From the NCBI RefSeq assembly GCF_009928485.1, contig NZ_JAABNP010000016.1, positions 1 through 64,000 of the forward strand: a stretch of DNA of 64,000 nt, given 5' to 3'. A program made the position numbers and the translations under genes. Source of the DNA: Clostridium sp. C2-6-12. GTDB taxonomy: Bacteria; Bacillota; Clostridia; Clostridiales; Clostridiaceae. Positions 57,727-64,000 of the stretch are shown piece by piece (positions within the stretch are counted from its first letter, which is position 1; every line of letters starts with the position of its first letter). Under the pieces are notes generated by a model. The model was not told the origin of the DNA. It saw nothing but the letters and a program-made list of their open reading frames with translations, and ran no database searches.

Positions 57727-58271
57727 TTATAATACTCCTTTAAAATTATGTAAAACTCAAATCAATTATATCATAATCTATCATTTTTCAATATTACCTA
57801 ACTTGTTCGATTTTTTCTTTATATTTAATATATATCTTTATCCTAAATGCTATTCTATAACTCTATTATTAAAGTCTAAAATTTATCAAACTACAAATTT
57901 GATACGATGCCTTACCCTTTGGCTGTGTATCTACTGTCTTTGTGTTTATCTTCTTAGTGTTTATTATAATTTCTATAAATAAAGTGTGTATATTTAGCTT
58001 TTTATTATAAAAGTTTACCCCAAAGAATGAGTAACTCTGTGTGTAAAAATATATATTGTGTCTTTTTTAATACCTTAGTATATATAGTGAACTGGATGTA
58101 TTTTTCTTGCCTTAAATAAATCTATACCCCAATTCTTATATTATTTTTTAAGCTTAGGCAACAACTGAGTAATTAATCTCAGCAAAAGTTATGGTATTAA
58201 TGATTTTTTAATAGGTATTGTACTTTGAGATATTATGTCGTAAGTTTTCTAATAATCTGTCGTGGTATGTG
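57727..58271. other. Non-coding spacer of the element
   Basis: No gene is recognised in 57727-58815. It includes ACCCC motifs at 58014-58021 and 58123-58130. CTCTGTGTG near 58031-58043 also occurs over the amidoligase promoter at 60305-60315. Confidence 0.4.
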
Positions 58272-58350
58272 AGCATGTAATTTATTGGATGATTCTGTAG
58301 ACTTGGAAATCCCCCACATGTTGAGGATATTGCTGAATCATTATGTGTGC
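58272..58350. other. Possible structured RNA or long hairpin
   Basis: Nested complementary blocks: AGCA/TGCT, ATGATTC/GAATCAT, ATCC/GGAT. They form an interrupted hairpin of ~79 nt. There is no promoter or terminator that fixes a strand. The remaining 58351-58815 shows nothing else. Confidence 0.3.
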
Positions 58351-58815
58351 TTTGAATGAAATACTTATAGGTGTGTAGCTATACCTGCATTTACCTTTTT
58401 GACCTTAACATTTAATATTATTCTTATATAAGATACTGTGTTTATTATTCCTTATGCTTAATATAAAAGTACATCATAAAAATTATGTTAAGATATTTAT
58501 CTATCTTAAAGAAAAATAGTACTACAACTTATCAATGGCTTTTATCTTCACCATATTTCTATAAGTTATAGTACTAAATCCCTTCATTCTATATTTATTA
58601 TTTTTGATACTGAAATGAAAATATGATGTTGAAAATCTCAAAATAATGTTATATTAAAAGCTCACCTAAAATTATTAGCCAATTAATAATAGAATCTTGC
58701 ATATTATTTTACTTGCTTACTTTGATAACTCCAGTAAAATAAACGTAAAAATTCACTTTAAGCTTTTTATAGAAAGTTTATACGTAGAACATAAAATAGC
58801 TCTAGAAATATTATT

Positions 58816-59280
58816 TTAACTATCTTTTTTATTCAAAACTGTTTGAGATTTGCTATACTCTAAAGCTTCTCTTAAAAATCGTTCTTCAAATCCTGCTGTC
58901 CTATAACCAAACTGAATAGTGGCGTAGTATCTTTGACTTGGGATGCCTAGTTTTGAGTTTTCATTCATTATGTACACCATTGCCTGAACTGCTGTACCTT
59001 CAACTTCAATCACTATATTTTTCTTGTAGTAAAAGGTTGGATATCCTTCATATATATCTAAATTTCGTTCGTCCTGTGGCTTAATGTCCCACACCAATAC
59101 TGGCACTGTACTTCCCTCTTTTTCTTCTATTGTTGCATAGGAATTTGTAGGTGCTCCCTTAAATATTAATTTATACCCCATTAATTCACTTTTGCCAACT
59201 ACTGTAGCCGTAGGGCATCTGTACTTCATTTGCTCCAAATGTAGGTTACTTCCATAAGCTATATAAAATCTCTTTTCCAT
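58816..59280 (-). CDS. Gamma-glutamylcyclotransferase-like (AIG2 family) protein
   Basis: 154 aa from MEKRFYIAYGSNLHLEQM. The YGSNL substrate-loop motif, VPVLVWDIKP and RNLDIYEGYPTFY (conserved acidic residue) fit the GGCT/AIG2 fold, which cleaves gamma-glutamyl-amine or peptide amides to 5-oxoproline. It lies 65 nt after an amidoligase gene. Such pairs are described in comparative work, where the GGCT is thought to reverse or trim the amide bonds the ligase makes. An in-frame ATG at 59301 is possible. Confidence 0.88.
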   Translation of the reverse strand: MEKRFYIAYGSNLHLEQMKYRCPTATVVGKSELMGYKLIFKGAPTNSYATIEEKEGSTVPVLVWDIKPQDERNLDIYEGYPTFYYKKNIVIEVEGTAVQAMVYIMNENSKLGIPSQRYYATIQFGYRTAGFEERFLREALEYSKSQTVLNKKDS

Positions 59281-59345
59281 CACTATAATACCTTCTTTCA
59301 TATTAATTATATCCTAAGGGTAGATTTCTCTACCCCATTAATTCT

Positions 59346-60254
59346 TTATGCTGAGTATCTTCTAGATGCATTTCTCCAAGCAGAATCACCGTCTAAGTTC
59401 TTAATAAAGTGATGTCTACACGTTTTAAACTCATCTCCAATTAAGCCAAGTCTGAGCATCCAACAACGAAATGCATACTTCGGATTATCTGTAATCGTTC
59501 TCTTGGAACTTGCAGACTTTTGTGTTAATGCCTGATGAGAAACTGCCAAACAGAACTGTATGTATGCCTTAATTTCCCCTGCGTGTGTAGTTGAATTAAA
59601 ACATCTAAACTCAACTGTACCTTTTGTAAATGTACTATGTAGGTTTAATCCATGATATCTAGTTGAATTATAATGCCTTGACCGATCTTCTTGTGGATAT
59701 TCTGAATACCAAATATCAGCAAGTTCAGCAATTGTCTTAGGCTTTTTCTTATTAACTGTTTCTATTAATTTCTCATTTACCTTTTTACAATATCTAAGTC
59801 TTGCATAAGGGATTTTAAGTGATGTATAGAGCATGTCTTCCTTGCTAGCAATTATATTAACTAGGTTCTTTAATGTTTTAGGTGTATGCCTTGAAGCATC
59901 TATGTGGATGTGTACCCCACAATCAGAGGTAACAAATGCTCCTTGGTGTCTAACTAACCTTACAATCTCCTGCAAATCTTCAATATCTTCATATTGTAAA
60001 ATAGGACTTACAATCTCAACCCTATAAACTTCATTAGCATTGACTATTTTTCCTTGCTCCTTTTTCTTGGGTGAAATACTGGAATCACTCATAATCTTCC
60101 AAGTTCTGCTTTTGCTATCTTTAACTGTGTATATATTGTAAGAGCCTCCTTCGAACTTAACTTCTGCTCCGAAGTATTTTGCTATTACTCTAGCTGTTGC
60201 ATTTCTTGTTATTCCAGTTAACTCAATTTCAATACCAAAGTTTTGTGTTTTCAT
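59346..60254 (-). CDS. Amidoligase family protein
   Basis: 302 aa from MKTQNFGIEIELTG (60254), with GGAGGAG upstream; an in-frame GTG at 60269 overlaps the ribosome site. Amidoligase_2 features: FGIEIELTGI (metal-binding Glu residues), HIHIDASRHTPKTL, YHGLNLHSTFTKGTVEFRCFNSTTH. This glutamine-synthetase-like fold is predicted to ligate amines or peptides to carboxyl groups with ATP. Paired with the GGCT gene. A clear promoter lies at 60299-60327. Confidence 0.88.
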   Translation of the reverse strand: MKTQNFGIEIELTGITRNATARVIAKYFGAEVKFEGGSYNIYTVKDSKSRTWKIMSDSSISPKKKEQGKIVNANEVYRVEIVSPILQYEDIEDLQEIVRLVRHQGAFVTSDCGVHIHIDASRHTPKTLKNLVNIIASKEDMLYTSLKIPYARLRYCKKVNEKLIETVNKKKPKTIAELADIWYSEYPQEDRSRHYNSTRYHGLNLHSTFTKGTVEFRCFNSTTHAGEIKAYIQFCLAVSHQALTQKSASSKRTITDNPKYAFRCWMLRLGLIGDEFKTCRHHFIKNLDGDSAWRNASRRYSA

Positions 60255-60298
60255 TATTAACTCCTCCACTCGTACATTCGTTCTCTTGGTGTGTATGT

Positions 60299-60327
60299 AC
60301 TATAACTCTGTGTGTTTATAGAGTCAA
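60299..60327 (-). promoter_or_regulatory. Promoter of the amidoligase-GGCT pair
   Basis: Minus strand TTGACT (60322-60327), 17-nt spacer, TATAGT (60299-60304). The spacer holds CACACAGAGTTA, also seen near 58031-58043, so a shared regulator may bind. An ATACCCC motif is at 60364-60371. Confidence 0.75.
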
Positions 60328-60405
60328 CTAATATTTTACTTTTTTATAATGTTTTCTCAAATGTATACCCCAAAAAGGTACACCTAAACAAGTGTACCTT
60401 TAATT

Positions 60406-61983
60406 CTATGATATATCTCTATTTTCTTTTCTTATTCTATCTAAAAACTCTTCATATGTTTCCTTTATAATACCTCTCTCACCATCTATTACATATTCAT
60501 ACTCTTTATTTTTTAACTCTGCTTTATGTGCCTTTAACCCTTGTACAGTCGGTGCTACAAAATCAAAATTTGTAATCATTATTTCATACTTATGATTTTC
60601 ATGTTTCTCATATCTAATGACATACTTTGCTATGTCTGCATACATTTCAAAATATCTTACAATATTACCAATCTTAACTTCCCCTATTTTCTTATCTTTG
60701 TTTCTATTTTTATTATTATTTGTTATTCTATCTCTACATGAAAATATCCACTTACCTTTGAAATTTTTTAAACTGTCATGCAATGCTATATGGTCGGCAT
60801 CTGTAAATCCTTTATCATATTGCTTAGTTCTATAGTATGGACTATCGGAGTATATTAAAGTATCTTCTTTATTAATTTTTTCATCTTCTATTACATTCTT
60901 GAAACTAGAACATCTAATTTCTACATCTTTCAAACGTTTTGAATATTCACTAATTCTGTATATGTTATTTGTAAACTTCTTATAATTTTTTTCATTTACG
61001 CCTGTAATAGCATTTTTACCAATAGCCTCAAAGCTATGTAAATAATAAAATTCCAATGCTCTTTTAACATCAGCTCTATCCTCATCGAATATGAATCCAT
61101 TTTTTTCTTCATTAACTGTCTTAGAATTTTGATACTTCTTAATTTCATCCCTAAACTCTGTATAAATTCCCAGTGAATATTCTATTTCTTCTCTATACTC
61201 TGAAATTTCAAGTTTATGCGCCACTTTTTTTCTCTTCGTATCTTCATCAGTACCCCCCAAAAACCTTGATGCGTTATATCCTTTTTCCCTTTGGTTATCT
61301 ATTCTCTTTTGGTATTCGACCTTTCCAATATCTAATATTTTCTTTTTCCTTTTTGCCTTAATTTCCTGTAATAAATTCTTGCATTCATCCTCTAATTCTT
61401 TTGGTTTGAATTTGATTACTGCTAAAAAATTTGCGACAGATTTATCCCAATCATTCACATATCCCTTTGTACCTTTTCTCATATGTCTTGAAGCAGTTAC
61501 TGCTCCTAAACCTCCAAATAAATCTACAAATTTTATATATTTTTCTCTAGATATAATAGCATTAAATAGGTATAGCAAGTCTAAACTCTTCTTACCATCT
61601 CTATGTAATTCAATATCAGCTCCCCAATCATGTCCTTCTCTATAATATCTAACCGGTTCTAATCCCCATTTTGTGAATGTATTATGAGCTAGTCCTAAAT
61701 CTTCAATTACTTTATTTTGAACTCCTTCTGTTTTTAATTCATCATATAAACTATATGCAATGAAGAAAATAGTTCTTCTATACAACATAGGAATTGTCTT
61801 CCCTTGCCTTGCATCAAGAAGTTCTTTCATTATAGTGCATGATGTTTCATGATCTGCTCTTCCTATTTTAGATAATTTAGTTAATTCTTCTTCAGTTATT
61901 GTATTATCTGCATTATATGCCTTTGTTGAACCAGTTCCATCTGGTACAATCTTTTTTAAAAATTCAATAAACTCTTTATCCAT
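60406..61983 (-). CDS. D12-class N6-adenine DNA methyltransferase
   Basis: 525 aa, longer than Dam (~280). SAM-binding motif FVDLFGGLGAVTASRHM near residues 139-155, then YVNDWDKSVANFLAVI. Catalytic motif IV reads SDSPYYRTKQYD, that is DSPY rather than the usual DPPY. Between them is a charged helical insert of ~200 residues (KRKKKILDIGKVEYQKR..). The N-terminal ~130 residues may be a recognition or regulatory domain. No cognate nuclease adjoins it, so it is an orphan, possibly self-protective or regulatory. Start at 61983 follows ATGGAGATATGAATTT. Confidence 0.8.
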   Translation of the reverse strand: MDKEFIEFLKKIVPDGTGSTKAYNADNTITEEELTKLSKIGRADHETSCTIMKELLDARQGKTIPMLYRRTIFFIAYSLYDELKTEGVQNKVIEDLGLAHNTFTKWGLEPVRYYREGHDWGADIELHRDGKKSLDLLYLFNAIISREKYIKFVDLFGGLGAVTASRHMRKGTKGYVNDWDKSVANFLAVIKFKPKELEDECKNLLQEIKAKRKKKILDIGKVEYQKRIDNQREKGYNASRFLGGTDEDTKRKKVAHKLEISEYREEIEYSLGIYTEFRDEIKKYQNSKTVNEEKNGFIFDEDRADVKRALEFYYLHSFEAIGKNAITGVNEKNYKKFTNNIYRISEYSKRLKDVEIRCSSFKNVIEDEKINKEDTLIYSDSPYYRTKQYDKGFTDADHIALHDSLKNFKGKWIFSCRDRITNNNKNRNKDKKIGEVKIGNIVRYFEMYADIAKYVIRYEKHENHKYEIMITNFDFVAPTVQGLKAHKAELKNKEYEYVIDGERGIIKETYEEFLDRIRKENRDIS

Positions 61984-62068
61984 AAATTCATATCTCCATA
62001 CAATTAAATTTTCTTAATTGTATATTAAATTTTGTGAGTTTACAATAAAAAACTGCCACATATATAAA

Positions 62069-62100
62069 ACCTATTTTATGAATGTAGCGGTTTCCTTATT
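62069..62100. other. attR: core repeat plus attP arm
   Basis: Arm ACCTATTTTAT (62069-62079) and core GTAGCGGTTTCCTTATT (62084-62100). Joined to the left end they give a symmetric attP with 22 nt between arms and GT (62090-62091) at its centre, the predicted crossover dinucleotide. Confidence 0.88.
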
Positions 62101-62346
62101 AGCAGGTTCTACAAAAATATTCTCTTCCGCAATTCCTCCAAGTTCATTTTTAACTTTTTCTTTATAATCCATATTGGTAACAACATAAATATTGTCTCTA
62201 TCTATTATTGGGACTATCCTCTCAACGGTATTAACCAAGAAACTTTTATCGTTAATTAGTTTTAAAAATTGTTTTGGCTCTTTGGCTCTTGATAGAGGAT
62301 ATAGCCTACTTCCCTTACCTCCAGCTAAAATTAGCCCGTATATCAC
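62090..62346 (-). pseudogene. manC: Mannose-1-phosphate guanylyltransferase, 5' part
   Basis: First ~85 residues of the split gene from a GTG start with GGAG upstream. It has the nucleotide-binding loop LAGGKGSRLYPLSR and EPKQFL, then NIFVEPANKETAT, where the element interrupts it. The open frame ends a few codons later in element DNA. Joined to 37622-38432 the length is 1068 nt (355 codons plus stop), exactly in frame. Confidence 0.92.
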
Positions 62347-62758
62347 GCATTTTCAACTCCATGTAATGCTACTAATTCATTATATGTTTATTGCAATCAT
62401 TTGTGAGTCTCTATTCAATAACATTTATAAAGCAATTTGAATACTTCTGGCATTGGTCCTTTCAATTTTAAATTTTAAGCAATATTCCTTACAACTTTAT
62501 TATTATCTAAAATTATAAATTCACTTTGATAATCTTTTACTTGAAAAGGTATTGGAGTTTGATTAATTCCATTATTCTTCAATTAATATCTAATGAAAAG
62601 AAATCTATATAATAATTTATACGAAAACAATAACTAAATATTATTAAAGTATATATTTTTAAAGTTGCTATAAAATATAAATAAGGATATATTTCTATCC
62701 CCTTATTTATACTTAATAATAAAATGTAGATTGTCAATTGGAATATATTTATGTATAT
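62347..62758. other. Intergenic region with a possible small gene remnant
   Basis: On the minus strand about 62432-62570 reads as a short degenerate frame with an internal stop (..PIPFQVKDYQSEFIILDN.. then ..KLKGPMPEVFKLLY). I do not recognise the source. Nothing else is seen. Confidence 0.25.
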
Positions 62759-64000
62759 CTAACTAACCTTAAATTTCCCAATTATTTCATTAAGGTTTTG
62801 AGCTAATTCTGCCTGATTTTGTGCAGTAACTGCAACCTGTTCTATAGCTTGAGTTGTTTCATTCATACTTGCTTTTATTGTTTCTGCTTGTTCTGTGGAC
62901 TTTTGAGCTGCCTCTGCCATATTTTGAATTGCTTGACTCACTTGCCCAACTGTTGCTGTTACTTCTTCTGACATTGCTGCAATCTCCTCTGACATATCGC
63001 TTACAAAATCAGAATCCTTATAATATTTCTCTCCTGTTTTCTTATATGCTTCAAATTGGTTATTTACTTCGTTATTAATGAACTCTAGTATTTCATTTCC
63101 TGTATCCAAACTCTTTTTAAAGGCGTTTTCTACTTTAACTATAGTGTTTTGAATATTCTTTACTGCCTCACCAGATTCTTCTGCAAGAGTTCTAACCTCT
63201 TCTGCTACAACTGCAAAGCCTTTTCCCATTTCTCCAGCTCTTGCAGCCTCTATAGCGGCGTTTAATGCAAGTAAATTTGTTTGGTCTGCTATATCAGCTA
63301 TAGTATCTGCCATAACTCTGATATCGTCAACTACTTTTCCCTCTTCAATAACGTCTAACATCCTTTGTCGTTTTTCATGATATATAAATCTAGTATCCTC
63401 AATTGTTTTTTGACTTTCAATTTTAACCTTATTTGCTCTATCCTTGGACTTATTTGCATTAGTACTTCCATCCATTGCCTTCTGTGAAAGTATATTTATA
63501 CTAGAATCAACTTCTTGAACAGATGCACTTATCTCTTCAGCACCTGCACTAGAATCATGCATATTTTCATTAATACTTGTAATAGCTTCATCTATGCTTA
63601 CTGTCTTAGATGCTAATTCTTCAACAGTTGCTGATAATTCCTCACTAAATGCTCCTATATCCTCAGATTTTTCTTGAATTAACTTAACCAATCCACTTAC
63701 ATTTTCCTGTGCCTTATTTAATTCCACACCAGTTTGACCAAATTCATCTTTTCTCGTAACATTCATTGGTGTTGAAAAATCATATGAGGATAACCTTTTA
63801 GCGAATTCGACTATTTTTTGAAGTGGTTTATTTATATTTTGTGCCATGAAAACACCTAAAGCAATTGCCATTATAAAACCAACAAATGATATTCCAATCA
63901 TTATTGAAGTTGATTTAGCATTCGTTGCTTGAATTTTATCATTTGCTAATTTAGCATCATGTAAATTAATTTCTATTAATTTATCTAAACTTTCAAACAT
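62759..64000 (-). CDS. Methyl-accepting chemotaxis protein (5' end beyond window)
   Basis: 413 residues visible, partial at the right edge. The end of a sensor domain, a TM helix ([19 protein letters not shown]), a HAMP domain ([15 protein letters not shown]), then the cytoplasmic signalling domain with the conserved hairpin tip [37 protein letters not shown]. Methylation-helix Glu/Gln residues are present. It relays a signal to CheA/CheW. Ligand unknown. The internal Met at 64000 is unlikely to be the true start. Confidence 0.93.
   Translation of the reverse strand: MFESLDKLIEINLHDAKLANDKIQATNAKSTSIMIGISFVGFIMAIALGVFMAQNINKPLQKIVEFAKRLSSYDFSTPMNVTRKDEFGQTGVELNKAQENVSGLVKLIQEKSEDIGAFSEELSATVEELASKTVSIDEAITSINENMHDSSAGAEEISASVQEVDSSINILSQKAMDGSTNANKSKDRANKVKIESQKTIEDTRFIYHEKRQRMLDVIEEGKVVDDIRVMADTIADIADQTNLLALNAAIEAARAGEMGKGFAVVAEEVRTLAEESGEAVKNIQNTIVKVENAFKKSLDTGNEILEFINNEVNNQFEAYKKTGEKYYKDSDFVSDMSEEIAAMSEEVTATVGQVSQAIQNMAEAAQKSTEQAETIKASMNETTQAIEQVAVTAQNQAELAQNLNEIIGKFKVS

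Larger units (their letters stand above)
38433..62090. mobile_element. Integrative element of ~23.66 kb in manC, serine-recombinase type
   Basis: The ends are defined by the manC split, by the core repeat at 38427-38443 and 62084-62100, and by attP arms ATAAAATAGGT (38445-38455) and ACCTATTTTAT (62069-62079), perfect inverted repeats. In a circle the arms sit 11 nt either side of a central GT, a geometry typical of large serine integrases. The recombinase gene lies at the left end. The cargo is mainly defence-like and cell-surface genes. No relaxase, VirB4/TraG, replication initiator or phage structural gene was recognised. It may be a mobilisable or satellite-like island. Confidence 0.92.

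Noticed and set aside
38433-62090. Conjugative element or prophage
   Set aside because: No relaxase, coupling protein, VirB4, capsid, terminase or tail gene is recognisable; only recombinases and cargo are seen.
62432-62570. Degenerate minus-strand frame between manC and the chemotaxis gene
   Set aside because: Short, interrupted by a stop and not matched to any family, so not called as a pseudogene.

Overview
The window looks like chromosomal DNA of a low-GC, saccharolytic, butyrate/solvent-type Clostridium (C. beijerinckii / C. butyricum / C. saccharobutylicum neighbourhood). This is judged from the very AT-rich intergenic DNA, strong GGAGG ribosome sites, the crt-bcd-etfB-etfA-hbd operon next to rex, an [FeFe] hydrogenase, a HrcA/CIRCE-controlled groESL operon and surface proteins with YYF/GW cell-wall-binding repeats. 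Species is an inference; no 16S gene or other marker is present. Nearly every gene is on the minus strand.

Layout. 1-8.2 kb: two large secreted repeat proteins and a membrane GGDEF/HD-GYP c-di-GMP protein. 8.6-12.1 kb: guaB-guaA behind a guanine riboswitch. 12.2-17 kb: an orphan prepilin, groES-groEL with CIRCE, and a ferredoxin-type [FeFe] hydrogenase preceded by a Rex-like operator. 17.2-20 kb: an 8-oxoguanine glycosylase, a C_GCAxxG_C_C family protein and an iron alcohol dehydrogenase. 20.1-26 kb: the butyryl-CoA synthesis operon, its Rex operator, and rex itself. 27.2-37.6 kb: an L-ascorbate (ula) catabolic operon (lactonase, PTS IIA/IIC/IIB, an unknown propeller-like protein, 4-epimerase, 3-epimerase, split transketolase, transaldolase), divergent from a DeoR-family regulator. 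No ulaD decarboxylase gene is present in it.

38.43-62.09 kb: an integrated mobile element of about 23.66 kb that splits a mannose-1-phosphate guanylyltransferase gene (manC). The left end carries a large serine recombinase. A 16/17-match core repeat marks attL and attR, the reconstructed attP has 11-bp inverted arms around the core, and removing the element restores an in-frame manC of 355 codons. Cargo: a metallophosphoesterase-Hsp90-like ATPase fusion, a small resolvase, two proteins resembling catalytically dead resolvases, a lipoprotein, three secreted cell-wall-binding-repeat proteins, a promoter-proximal structured RNA followed by terminator-like hairpins, a PLD-like protein, a membrane protein with four short repeats, a nuclease-methylase plus specificity-subunit restriction system, a gamma-glutamylcyclotransferase/amidoligase pair and a D12-type adenine methyltransferase. 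I see no relaxase, conjugation ATPase or phage structural gene.

62.1-64 kb: the 5' part of manC and a methyl-accepting chemotaxis protein running off the window.

The strongest candidates for new biology are the metallophosphoesterase-Hsp90 fusion, the structured RNA/hairpin leader, the dead-resolvase paralogues, the reversible-looking interruption of manC, and the unknown protein in the ula operon.
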